Source: a virus
Length of the DNA stretch: 47,081 nt
IMG/VR virus record: IMGVR_UViG_3300044716_000390
Span: 1-47,081 of that record
Direction: 5' to 3' (one strand)
Part shown: one piece after another, positions 22,555 through 29,080 of the stretch
Layout of the letters: the number at the start of each line of letters is the position of its first letter
How positions within the stretch are numbered: position 1 is the stretch's first letter
The notes under the pieces: model-generated
The model's database searches: none
Seen by the model: the letters and a program-made list of their open reading frames with translations, nothing else
Told to the model about the DNA's origin: nothing
Translations under genes and position numbers: made by a program

Positions 22555-22953
22555 CTACGACCTAAAGTTTAAGTCTTCATCTGCATAAAGCATAATTTTT
22601 TCTATGTCCCTTCTGGGCTTTTTCCATTTTTTGATTAGTGCTGGAGATGAAATTACAGCATCAATTTTATTTGGAGTGGCCATCCAGACTTTTGATCTTC
22701 CAATTATCCAATTCAAGCATTCCATTGTGTGGCAAATTTCCAAAGGAATTCCAAGTGATTCGTATCTAGAAATTTGATATGATCTTGAGCTTGGTTTTTT
22801 GTTTTTGCATTCAATGATTCCATAAATGAACTCATTGTCTTTGATGGCTATATCATGTCTCCCTACTGGACTTTTCCATTCAACCTCAAATGGTATTTTG
22901 GAAATTCTCAATGCGTGGCAAATTTCAAATTTAAGGTTATCTTCATGTTTCAT
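22555..22953 (-). CDS. PD-(D/E)XK-type nuclease-like protein
   Basis: 132 residues, alone on the minus strand between the lysis and early regions. After FEICHALRISKIPFEVEWKS comes GRHDIAIKDNEFIYGIIECK, giving the D-x(n)-E-x-K pattern of restriction-endonuclease-like folds (D of RHDIA, E and K of IIECKNK). A helical region with conserved-looking Trp and Cys follows. It has its own sigma70-like promoter with flanking direct repeats. Degradation of host or rival DNA, or superinfection exclusion, is a plausible role; it may be a moron. Confidence 0.55.
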   Translation of the reverse strand: MKHEDNLKFEICHALRISKIPFEVEWKSPVGRHDIAIKDNEFIYGIIECKNKKPSSRSYQISRYESLGIPLEICHTMECLNWIIGRSKVWMATPNKIDAVISSPALIKKWKKPRRDIEKIMLYADEDLNFRS

Positions 22954-23013
22954 TCTTCAATTCAATCACGATTAATTTTGCAGTCAAGCGTATCTTGGCC
23001 TCGCTCTGCTCGG

Positions 23014-23054
23014 ATTTTACTGGCCTAAAATTTCGAGTGTCAAGCCTAAAATTT
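23014..23054 (-). promoter_or_regulatory. Promoter with repeated operator-like elements for the nuclease-like gene
   Basis: On the minus strand, TTGACA (reverse of 23038-23043) and TAAAAT (reverse of 23014-23019) are separated by 18 bp. The element GCCTAAAATTT occurs at 23023-23033 and 23044-23054 on the plus strand, 21 bp apart (two helical turns), so the two copies flank the -35 box. This layout is typical of a repressor-controlled promoter. The leader to ATG 22953 is about 54 bases. The divergent rightward genes begin at 23092. Confidence 0.55.
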
Positions 23055-23091
23055 TGCTTGCAATAAATTTCCTTTGGGCAATACTGCGCCA

Positions 23092-23310
23092 ATGGAAGAG
23101 ACATCACCACAAAATCCGCACTCATTCAAGGTCGGTAAACAAAGCGGGAACAACACGACTGTATCCATTGAGGTTGACGATGATTTCGCGCTTGAGGAGG
23201 TGCTAGAGGCGTTTGAATCATTCCTCTACGCCATTGGGTACAGGCTACCAAGCGGGGCAGTCATTGGATACGAATACGAGGATGGAGGCCCAAAACCACC
23301 ACTAAATTAA
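23092..23310 (+). CDS. Conserved small phage protein (DDDxxLEEVLEAF type)
   Basis: 72 residues from ATG 23092; a TTG at 23074 is the alternative. VDDDFALEEVLEAFESFLYA, followed by IGYRLPSGAVIGYEYED, matches a helical motif common in small phage proteins of unknown function. It is the first gene of the rightward early-type block. The stop is followed directly by the next ATG, with no gap. Confidence 0.6.
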   Translation: MEETSPQNPHSFKVGKQSGNNTTVSIEVDDDFALEEVLEAFESFLYAIGYRLPSGAVIGYEYEDGGPKPPLN

Positions 23311-23529
23311 ATGATTGCCATCGTTAATATCGGAGGAGGGGATGAATCCAATCCTTTAGGAGAAAGAACATACGAGGTTCGCATTAACCGAGAAGTCATT
23401 GCCACCTTCAAGCACAAGAGAAGTGACGGGCTGGGCGCTTGCCTTCTTGAAGCGTCTAAAGCCGTGGAGCGATACAAGTGGCTGGCAGTAGAAGAGTTTA
23501 TGCAAGCCATTAACCACACCAACAAATGA
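23311..23529 (+). CDS. Conserved small phage protein (MIAIVNIGGGDESNP type)
   Basis: 72 residues. The start MIAIVNIGG, the strand TYEVRINREVIATFKHKRSD and the helix LGACLLEASKAVERYKW recall a family of small phage proteins of unknown function with the same order: beta, extended, helix. It abuts the preceding gene and overlaps the next one by four bases (ATGA). Function not known. Confidence 0.6.
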   Translation: MIAIVNIGGGDESNPLGERTYEVRINREVIATFKHKRSDGLGACLLEASKAVERYKWLAVEEFMQAINHTNK

Positions 23530-23828
23530 CCACCACCACCGACACACCGCGAACGGATGCCGCTAAATCCTATTGGGACTCAGCAGAAAGGGAGAATTGC
23601 GTCTCAATCGTATTGGCTAGAGAGCTAGAACTAGAAGCCGTAACCTACAAAAACGAAGCCCTCTCTCTGAGAGACAGCCACGATCTCCTTTACAGGGATT
23701 ACCAGAAGCTAGAGGCCGAGGTCGAGAGGCTTGACCAGATGGTTGAATGGTTCATCGAGAACGCTCCACACTTCACACTCGCACAATTCAACAAACACCA
23801 AAGAACCCTTAACTCCACCGACAAATGA
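23526..23828 (+). CDS. DTPRT-family coiled-coil protein, copy 1
   Basis: 100 residues. It opens with DTPRTDAAKSYWDS, an N-terminal motif shared by four genes here, then a long charged helix (RELELEAVTYKNEALSLRDS; LEAEVERLDQMVEWF) that should form a coiled coil. Bases 23556-23830 are nearly identical to 25378-25652 (two substitutions in 275 bp), so this gene is a recent duplicate of the 25354 gene. Start ATG overlaps the previous stop (ATGA). Function unknown; small coiled-coil phage proteins often act as adaptors or inhibitors, which here is only a possibility. Confidence 0.65.
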   Translation: MTTTTDTPRTDAAKSYWDSAERENCVSIVLARELELEAVTYKNEALSLRDSHDLLYRDYQKLEAEVERLDQMVEWFIENAPHFTLAQFNKHQRTLNSTDK

Positions 23829-24055
23829 ACACCGACGCAAACAACGAGGTCGCAAGGCTCAGGGAGCTGAAAAAAATAGAGAGTCAGCGTTACTCTGCCG
23901 CTGTGTCTATCCAGACGGCTAAAGTAAAATTAGACGAAGCTCTCAAACTGGGAATGGCCTGTAATTGGGAAAGCACAACGCTTGCTTTGAGCGAAGCGAT
24001 ATCGCTACTCCGATCCGCACGAAAAATTACAATGATGCAAACTTCCGAAAAATGA
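23825..24055 (+). CDS. Small helical protein (76 aa)
   Basis: 76 residues, mainly helix (ARLRELKKIESQRYSAAVSI; LKLGMACNWESTTLALSEAI), with a basic Ser/Arg-rich end. The N-terminus (MNTDANNEVARLRE) resembles a degenerate DTPRT-family start. ATG overlaps the preceding stop (ATGA). Not recognised. Confidence 0.5.
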   Translation: MNTDANNEVARLRELKKIESQRYSAAVSIQTAKVKLDEALKLGMACNWESTTLALSEAISLLRSARKITMMQTSEK

Positions 24056-24133
24056 ACCCCGACACAAACAAAAACCTGTAAAAATGCCCAAGCGGAAATC
24101 GACAAGCTATACTACGACCTACTGAACAAATGA
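24052..24133 (+). pseudogene. Remnant of a duplicated gene end
   Basis: After an ATGA start there are only nine codons (24052-24081), then another frame reads QAEIDKLYYDLLNK and stops at 24133. The last 42 bases (24092-24133) repeat 24436-24477, the end of the next gene, with one substitution. The piece has no start of its own in that frame, so it looks like the tail of a deleted or truncated copy left by recombination. It overlaps both neighbours by ATGA. Confidence 0.55.
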
Positions 24134-24477
24134 GCACCCTATTACAACGCGAGGAATCTAAAGCCCTCATTCAAATAGAATCTTCCCAGCTAGAGTTCCG
24201 TAGAAAACGAACAGGGGTGAACTGGGTTAAATGGGTGAACTGGTTGCCTTCTTGGAGGGGAGATATAGAAAAATCGCTTGACGTATATGATTTCAGAATC
24301 GCCCCCGCGACAGAGGAAACCCGCGAAGGAGTCACAATGGACGAGTGGTACAACGGCTTCTCGCTTGCTGATGCGACAAAACTAATGCGACTCGCCCCCG
24401 CGACAGAGGCAACCCACGAAGGAATCACGATGGACGCGGAAACCGACAAGCTATACTACGACCTACTGAACAAATGA
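24130..24477 (+). CDS. Small protein with internal repeat (115 aa)
   Basis: 115 residues. The middle and end contain two copies of a 43-bp unit (24301-24343 and 24394-24436, four differences), read as RIAPATEETREGVTMD and RLAPATEATHEGITMD. The first 40 residues are basic and Trp-rich (GVNWVKWVNWLPSWRGD). The last 14 residues equal those in the remnant upstream. No family recognised. The repeats suggest slippage or unequal exchange, and the gene may be evolving quickly. Confidence 0.5.
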   Translation: MSTLLQREESKALIQIESSQLEFRRKRTGVNWVKWVNWLPSWRGDIEKSLDVYDFRIAPATEETREGVTMDEWYNGFSLADATKLMRLAPATEATHEGITMDAETDKLYYDLLNK

Positions 24478-24584
24478 AACAAACTGAAATCAAACAGCGA
24501 ATCGGCATTGCGTTGTGCACTTACTTATTAATGTGCGTTTGCTTCGGCATCGCTAGTTTAATTGTCCACCTGCTTAAACACTAA
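24474..24584 (+). CDS. Tiny membrane protein (36 aa)
   Basis: ATG 24474 overlaps the preceding stop (ATGA). The 36-residue product has a short polar start, a central hydrophobic stretch (IALCTYLLMCVCFGIASLIV) and a basic end (HLLKH): one membrane segment. It fills the gap before the next ATG at 24587. Size and coupling are typical of phage membrane micro-proteins that affect host membrane processes; function unknown. Confidence 0.5.
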   Translation: MKQTEIKQRIGIALCTYLLMCVCFGIASLIVHLLKH

Positions 24585-24586
24585 AA

Positions 24587-24841
24587 ATGACAACCGACAC
24601 ACCACGCACAGAGGCCTTTGGAAATAACCTAGTTAAATGCTACTGCCCTCGCTGCATTGTTGGCGCACATGACAACATCCAACTTGCCGCTCAATACAGA
24701 AAACACGCTGAGTGGCGAGAACGAGCCGAGCGAGCAGAGGCAGAGGTTGAGAGGCTGAAGGAAAAGTTGAAACACGCTGTCTATTTATTAAAAAGTTATA
24801 ATCCATCGTACTCTGATCTTTTTGAAAAAGAATTTAAATAA
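24587..24841 (+). CDS. DTPRT-family protein with CYCPRC motif
   Basis: 84 residues. Starts TTDTPRTEAFGNN, then CYCPRC gives a Cys cluster that could bind zinc, and a charged helix follows (AERAEAEVERLKEKLKHA), the same EAEVERL heptad core as in its relatives. C-terminus is aromatic and basic. One of four DTPRT genes in this block. Function unknown; the Cys pair is a difference from the other members. Confidence 0.6.
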   Translation: MTTDTPRTEAFGNNLVKCYCPRCIVGAHDNIQLAAQYRKHAEWRERAERAEAEVERLKEKLKHAVYLLKSYNPSYSDLFEKEFK

Positions 24842-24859
24842 AAACACCCAATAAAAATT

Positions 24860-25357
24860 ATGAACTACAAAGAATTAGCAAAAGATATTCTCCAGCTACA
24901 CACGCCAGATCCTCAAGTAATACTGAAGCTCGCCAGAGAACAGCAGGAAACACTCAAGAAATTTGACGAGTCATTTAAGGATGGTGTCGAGGTCTTAGCT
25001 AAGGCTCACGCTCAACTCATCGCCGCACAGGAGTCCGAGGCCGTCTGGAAAACTGTGGCTGACAAGGCAGACCAGAGGCGGTTGGAAGCAGAGTCGCGTC
25101 TCGCGGAAGCAGAAGACCTCATCAAGCGAGGACATGATGGCTGGCAGAAAGCCGAGGCAGAGGTCGAGAGGCTGAGGGCCGAAGTAACTCTCTATAAGGG
25201 CTACACCAGAGGATTCGGAATCCTCCATTGTGCCGCATACGGAGAACAGCACTTTGGCAAAAAACTCTTGCATCCCGAACATTACGACCTCCTTGAGAAA
25301 GCAGGTTGCCGCATGGATGCATACAAAAAAGCAACCCTCAACCCAACCAGCAAATGA
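24860..25357 (+). CDS. Long coiled-coil protein (165 aa)
   Basis: 165 residues, mostly helix: DFxES-type start, then SESxxE-like runs (RLEAESRLAEAEDLIKRGHD; AEAEVERLRAEVTLYKG), ending in a globular patch with His and Cys (GFGILHCAAYGEQHFGK). It shares the EAEVERL core with the DTPRT proteins but not their head. Its stop overlaps the next DTPRT gene (ATGA). Function unknown. Confidence 0.55.
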   Translation: MNYKELAKDILQLHTPDPQVILKLAREQQETLKKFDESFKDGVEVLAKAHAQLIAAQESEAVWKTVADKADQRRLEAESRLAEAEDLIKRGHDGWQKAEAEVERLRAEVTLYKGYTRGFGILHCAAYGEQHFGKKLLHPEHYDLLEKAGCRMDAYKKATLNPTSK

Positions 25358-25650
25358 CAACCGACACACCACGCACCGATGCCGCTAAATCCTATTGGGA
25401 CTCAGCAGAAAGGGAGAATTGCGTCTCAATCGTATTGGCTAGAGAGCTAGAACTAGAAGCCGTAACCTACAAAAACGAAGCCCTCTCTCTGAGAGACAGC
25501 CACGATCTCCTTTACAGGGATTACCAGAAGCTAGAGGCCGAGGTCGAGAGGCTTGACCAGATGGTTGAATGGTTCATCGAGAACGCTCCACACTTCACAC
25601 TTGCACAATTCAACGAACACCAAAGAACCCTTAACTCCACCGACAAATGA
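25354..25650 (+). CDS. DTPRT-family coiled-coil protein, copy 2
   Basis: 98 residues from ATG 25354 (ATGA overlap). From GATGCC at 25378 onward it is a near-exact copy of the 23526 gene: a silent C/T change and one Lys-to-Glu change (QFNKH versus QFNEH). The head MTTDTPRTDAAK differs slightly from copy 1 in its first residues. Two almost identical genes 1.8 kb apart show a recent duplication or transfer within a recombining array. Confidence 0.65.
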   Translation: MTTDTPRTDAAKSYWDSAERENCVSIVLARELELEAVTYKNEALSLRDSHDLLYRDYQKLEAEVERLDQMVEWFIENAPHFTLAQFNEHQRTLNSTDK

Positions 25651-25889
25651 ACCACGAAACCGACACACCGCGAACTACACGCACACGAATGGAAACTGCT
25701 CACTTGCTTTGTGACTCGGATGATTTCGAGGGTGTCATATCAACGCTTAAAAAAGAGGAGGCAGAACTGGAGCGCGAACTCGACGAAGCAAGGGCCGAAC
25801 TCGCTGAACTCTGGTCACGCTTCGATAAGCAGATGGAAGCGGAAGCCGAGGTCGAGAGGCTGAAAGATGAACGAATCTATTCCTACTAA
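25647..25889 (+). CDS. DTPRT-family protein (80 aa)
   Basis: 80 residues. Opens with TDTPRTTRTRMETAH, followed by a long acidic helix (LKKEEAELERELDEARAELA; AEAEVERLKDE) ending in RIYSY. It is the fourth family member and overlaps the previous gene by ATGA. The end lies inside the start of the next gene (23-bp overlap). Function unknown. Confidence 0.6.
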   Translation: MNHETDTPRTTRTRMETAHLLCDSDDFEGVISTLKKEEAELERELDEARAELAELWSRFDKQMEAEAEVERLKDERIYSY

Positions 25890-26082
25890 AACTAAAATGA
25901 AAACACTATTCGGAAAATGGGTAAGAGCAGAATACGCAGAGCGTCTTGAGAACGAACTGGCGATTGCCAATCGGGAAAGGCAGGAAGCGATTGACAGGGC
26001 TTCATACTTTTCCAACGAAGTAGGGATGCGAGACATTCTGATAAAGAGGCTAGAAAACGAAATAAAAGAAAATCAAAAATAA
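25867..26082 (+). CDS. Small coiled-coil protein (71 aa)
   Basis: 71 residues, helical and charged (AEYAERLENELAIANRERQE; KRLENEIKENQK). ATG 25867 overlaps the previous gene by 23 bp; an in-frame ATG at 25897 (MKTLFGKWVRAEYAERL) is an alternative start giving 61 residues. Not a DTPRT gene, but its EAxxRLENE helix is similar in style to the array. Function unknown. Confidence 0.5.
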   Translation: MNESIPTKTKMKTLFGKWVRAEYAERLENELAIANRERQEAIDRASYFSNEVGMRDILIKRLENEIKENQK

Positions 26083-26124
26083 ATCTCGACATTGATTCAG
26101 CTACGCAATAAAACAAAACCCGTT

Positions 26125-26358
26125 ATGAAAAACACCAAACCCAAATCCACCAAACCCAAAAAGCCAACCAACGATGAAGTCACCATCGAAGACTGCTTGC
26201 TCGCCATCACATCAACGCTTAACAACATTTCTGTTGAAACAATCGAATTGCGAGAAGGAACGGAGTATATTGCTAAAAGCGTTTGCCTCTGGCAAAGCAC
26301 GACAATCGCATTCGCTGTTCTCTCAGTCATCAACACCATCTGGCTATTCCTCAAATGA
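26125..26358 (+). CDS. Small protein with C-terminal membrane segment (77 aa)
   Basis: 77 residues from ATG 26125; a TTG at 26092 is less likely. The first 25 residues are Lys/Pro/Thr-rich and basic, and the last 20 are hydrophobic (TTIAFAVLSVINTIWLFLK), so a tail-anchored membrane protein is likely. It overlaps the next small gene by ATGA. Confidence 0.5.
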   Translation: MKNTKPKSTKPKKPTNDEVTIEDCLLAITSTLNNISVETIELREGTEYIAKSVCLWQSTTIAFAVLSVINTIWLFLK

Positions 26359-26498
26359 GTGTAGCGGCATCTTCCCCAATCCCCCCCGAAGAAAAGATTC
26401 AAATTCTGCTTGAGGGATTGGAGGAGATCCGTCAAAAGCTAGACGACACCATTTCGCAGATTGACGACCTCTCAATTGAGGTTGATGATCGCGGATAA
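26355..26498 (+). CDS. Very small acidic helical protein (47 aa)
   Basis: 47 residues, ATG 26355 overlapping the preceding stop (ATGA). EEKIQILLEGLEEIRQKLDD, then QIDDLSIEVDD, is one long amphipathic acidic helix that could form a coiled coil. It precedes the annealing-protein gene by 12 bases. No family recognised; a partner of the tail-anchored protein upstream is one idea. Confidence 0.5.
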   Translation: MSVAASSPIPPEEKIQILLEGLEEIRQKLDDTISQIDDLSIEVDDRG

Positions 26499-26510
26499 AC
26501 CAAAGAAAAA

Positions 26511-27245
26511 ATGGAAACCACACCACAACAGAAAGCATACTCATCGGCTCTAGTGGCCGCTATCGGGGAACTATCCAATGTTCCGAAAACCGCAAACAAT
26601 CCGTACTTCAAGAGCAAGTATGCTCCTCTGGATGCGATCATTGACGCAACTCGACCAATCATGGCAAAGCATGGTCTGGCAGTAACTCAACAGCCATTGT
26701 TCATGGATGGCGCGGCTGGAGTTGAGACCACGATCATGCACAAGGATGGTCACAGCACGACTACCACGCTACTGCTTCCTCTCAAGGATCAGTCGCCACA
26801 GGGAGTTGGGTCTGCGATCACCTACGCTCGTCGCTACGCACTAGCGGCTGTCCTTGGCGTTGCGTCAGAGGATGACGATGACGGCAACGTAGCAGAAGGA
26901 AAGCGGCCTGTTGATTCCCCCAGACCAGCCATTGCAAAGGTAATGGACAAGAACCCCAGCGCTCGTCCTGCTGGTAACGTGACTGCTACTTGGAGGGGAG
27001 TGCTACCAACGCAAGCCAAGATCGCCGCACAGAGCAAGGAAGGCTCTGCCAAGAAATGGACACTCTACTCCGTGGAGTTCAATGACAACGGCAAGGTTAT
27101 TGAGGCAATGACATTTGATGAGAAGCTGTTCATTGCGGCAACCGACTTCGGATCTAATGGAACGCTGGTTGATGCTGGCGTTGCTGTAGGAAAGAAAGAT
27201 CCTAGCAAATGGGAGCTAGTAACGCTAACGCCTAATGAAGCCTAA
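26511..27245 (+). CDS. erf: ERF-family single-strand annealing protein
   Basis: 244 residues. The N-terminal 150 show the Erf pattern: ALVAAIGELSNVPKTANNPY, followed by FKSKYAPLDAIIDATRPIMA, then GLAVTQQPLF and QGVGSAITYARRYALAAVLG. These proteins anneal complementary single strands in phage recombination, usually with an exonuclease; the RecB/Cas4-like gene at 35919 is the candidate partner. The C-terminal 90 residues are Lys/Pro-rich and end in a beta segment. It overlaps the metallophosphoesterase gene by 11 bases. Likely early gene. Confidence 0.8.
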   Translation: METTPQQKAYSSALVAAIGELSNVPKTANNPYFKSKYAPLDAIIDATRPIMAKHGLAVTQQPLFMDGAAGVETTIMHKDGHSTTTTLLLPLKDQSPQGVGSAITYARRYALAAVLGVASEDDDDGNVAEGKRPVDSPRPAIAKVMDKNPSARPAGNVTATWRGVLPTQAKIAAQSKEGSAKKWTLYSVEFNDNGKVIEAMTFDEKLFIAATDFGSNGTLVDAGVAVGKKDPSKWELVTLTPNEA

Positions 27246-28005
27246 AGCAAAATCAAGGGGGGCGAAAGCCCCCCATATTGCCACAAAGTATGAACGCTTT
27301 ATTGCCATTTCGTGCAGTCACGGAAAATACGCAGATGAGACGGCCATTGACGCTGTGCTTAAAATGCGGGAAAGGTGGAACCCAAGTATTGTGGTGCATC
27401 TCGGAGACTGGTGCGATACCACGGCATTTCGTTCTGGTGCGATTGGAAGCTCCGACGAATCCGAACCTGTTGCTCCCGACATTGATGGTGGGCTTTCGTT
27501 CCTGCGAAAGTATAGACCAACTCATGTGTTGGATGGAAACCATGAAGACCGCATTCCCCGAATGCTTAGTCACCGCAACGCTATTGTCGCATACGCCGCT
27601 CAACAGGCTACGGATTACATTGACAGGACTTTTGTGGAGATTGGTTGCCGCAGGATTCCGTATGATGGGGTATTTCAAAAGCTGGTTATCGGTGATGTGA
27701 CCTTCACTCATGGAACCATCTACAATGAAAACTCCGCTAGGGACATGGCTGAAATCTATGGTGGAAAAGTTATTTTCGGACACACTCATAGAAGCCAGCA
27801 AGCTGAAGGCAGAACGATCAAGGAAAGCACGGGCTACTGCACAGGTACGCTTGCTCGCAGAGGTGAGATGGATTATGCGAAGGCAAGGCGAGCAACGCTT
27901 GGATGGAGGCAGGGGCTTGTGTATGGAGAAATCGGGCCAAAGGACTCAGCCGTGTGGCTTATCACCAGAGGAGAGTTTGATAAAGAATGGAGGTTGCCGC
28001 TATGA
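27235..28005 (+). CDS. Calcineurin-like metallophosphoesterase
   Basis: 256 residues with the five expected motifs in order: S-C-S-H at 26-29 (usual D-x-H position, here with Cys and Ser), H-L-G-D-W-C-D near 55-61, G-N-H-E-D near 99-103, T-H-G near 158, and F-G-H-T-H near 181-185. The first motif lacks the usual Asp, which may alter metal binding. Phage members act as phosphatases or nucleases, for example in DNA-end processing; nearby genes suggest recombination. It overlaps Erf at its start and the next gene by ATGA. Confidence 0.75.
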   Translation: MKPKAKSRGAKAPHIATKYERFIAISCSHGKYADETAIDAVLKMRERWNPSIVVHLGDWCDTTAFRSGAIGSSDESEPVAPDIDGGLSFLRKYRPTHVLDGNHEDRIPRMLSHRNAIVAYAAQQATDYIDRTFVEIGCRRIPYDGVFQKLVIGDVTFTHGTIYNENSARDMAEIYGGKVIFGHTHRSQQAEGRTIKESTGYCTGTLARRGEMDYAKARRATLGWRQGLVYGEIGPKDSAVWLITRGEFDKEWRLPL

Positions 28006-28244
28006 GCGCAAATAAGTGGGCAGAGATTATCGCCAACACGCAGGTCGGGAATCCAGATGTTGTTCCAGATGACTTCAAGACATCAAAGGATCTTTCTACG
28101 GAATTGAACATTCCATGTAGAACCCTTCGGACAAAACTTGAATTTCTCATCAAGGCAGGAAAAGTAGAAAGAAAGAACTTTAGAATCAACCATCCACTTA
28201 AAGGATTGCACTCAACACCGCACTACAAAATTGTTAAAGAATAA
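28002..28244 (+). CDS. Small winged-helix-like DNA-binding protein (80 aa)
   Basis: 80 residues from ATG 28002 (ATGA overlap). TSKDLSTELNIPCRTLRTKL, followed by EFLIKAGKVERKNFRIN, reads as helix-turn-helix plus wing: recognition helix CRTLRTKLEFLIKAG and a basic strand. It may be a transcription regulator of the early block or a replication accessory. No dimerisation domain is apparent. Specific targets unknown. Confidence 0.5.
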   Translation: MSANKWAEIIANTQVGNPDVVPDDFKTSKDLSTELNIPCRTLRTKLEFLIKAGKVERKNFRINHPLKGLHSTPHYKIVKE

Positions 28245-28273
28245 AAATAAAATTTACTACAAACTAATTGAAT

Positions 28274-28471
28274 ATGGAAAAAGAGTATTACATTGAAGAA
28301 GATTTTGCGGTTCTGGCTGGGCCATACATTCACGGGAAAAAGAAAGATGCAATTTACAAAAAGGCTGTAATTGAGGACATGATCCGTGGTGGAATCCCTT
28401 GGAGGATTAAATCCGATGGAGGAAATGATTATATTGAGCGCAAAGGAATGATTCTAACCAAGGCAAAATAA
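28274..28471 (+). CDS. Small hypothetical protein (65 aa)
   Basis: 65 residues from ATG 28274 (TTG 28268 is possible). Charged, with YIEEDFAVLAGPYIHGKKKD at the start and GGNDYIERKGMILTKAK at the end. No family recognised. Its stop shares a base with the following mini-gene (TAATG). The upstream 30 bases are A-rich and lack a Shine-Dalgarno sequence. Confidence 0.5.
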   Translation: MEKEYYIEEDFAVLAGPYIHGKKKDAIYKKAVIEDMIRGGIPWRIKSDGGNDYIERKGMILTKAK

Positions 28472-28557
28472 TGAGCGACTTTAATATGTTTTGCTTTTTT
28501 TGCTGGGGGATTATATCAGCATGGATACTGGTCAAAATCTTTAACTCAAGATTATGA
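28471..28557 (+). CDS. Membrane micro-protein (28 aa)
   Basis: ATG 28471 overlaps the preceding TAA (TAATG); the 28-residue product is Phe/Ile/Trp-rich (MFCFFCWGIISAWILVKIF), a single membrane segment with two Cys, ending NSRL. Its TGA overlaps the next ATG (ATGA). Coupling on both sides is the main evidence that it is translated. Function unknown. Confidence 0.5.
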   Translation: MSDFNMFCFFCWGIISAWILVKIFNSRL

Positions 28558-28850
28558 AATTGAAATTCCATTGCATTACCAAAGTTGAAATCAACGGAAA
28601 GAAATGGGAGATAGGATATGGACACCCCGGCACAACAAAGGGCAAAACAGATGACGGAATTTGCAGGTATGATGAATGCAGAATCATCATCAATCGTAGA
28701 GCAAGTTGCAGTCTCCTTGATGTGCTGGCGCATGAAATTATTCATGCAAGAGTACCAGATTTATCTGAAGAATCTGTGGGATCAACAGCAACTCTTATTG
28801 CTCAAGCATATGATGAGTTTTCCAAGCAACCTTCCAGAGATGGGAAATGA
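28554..28850 (+). CDS. Small HExxH metallopeptidase-like protein (98 aa)
   Basis: 98 residues, ATG 28554 overlapping the micro-protein stop. A zincin signature H60-E-I-I-H64 lies in LLDVLAHEIIHARVPDLSEE, followed by a Glu-rich stretch that could supply the third zinc ligand (EESVG). The first 50 residues form a beta sheet with Cys. The size is near that of compact SprT-like or ImmA-like phage proteins. Substrate unknown: cleavage of a host repressor, toxin or structural protein is possible. Confidence 0.55.
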   Translation: MKLKFHCITKVEINGKKWEIGYGHPGTTKGKTDDGICRYDECRIIINRRASCSLLDVLAHEIIHARVPDLSEESVGSTATLIAQAYDEFSKQPSRDGK

Positions 28851-29080
28851 GGAAGAATTTGATTAAAATGAAATTTGCAAGTAACGATTATTTCAACGAG
28901 TGGTACGATACCTACGGGATCAGGACATATTCTAAAAACCACGGAACGGCTCAAGGGCATATGGATTATATGAAGGCATCATTCCTAGCTGGATACCATA
29001 CTTATGAGAAAAACGATTCCTTGCTAAAGGAATTGCGGGAAGAAAACCAGCGTCTCAAGGATGCATTGTCTGCGCTATGA
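28847..29080 (+). CDS. Small protein with coiled-coil tail (77 aa)
   Basis: 77 residues. ATG 28847 overlaps the preceding stop (ATGA), preferred over the in-frame ATG at 28868. FNEWYDTYGIRTYSKNHGTA, then HMDYMKASFLAGYHTYEK, forms an aromatic region; the end (LLKELREENQRLKDALSAL) is a coiled coil. Not recognised; a phage early-gene type. Confidence 0.5.
   Translation: MRKNLIKMKFASNDYFNEWYDTYGIRTYSKNHGTAQGHMDYMKASFLAGYHTYEKNDSLLKELREENQRLKDALSAL

Noticed and set aside
22943-23125. 60-aa minus-strand frame upstream of the nuclease-like gene
   Set aside because: It runs through the promoter and its repeats, and the transcript would start inside it.
23526-25652. Insertion sequence or transposon as cause of the duplication
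   Set aside because: No transposase, no terminal inverted repeats; copies differ only by gene-internal substitutions.
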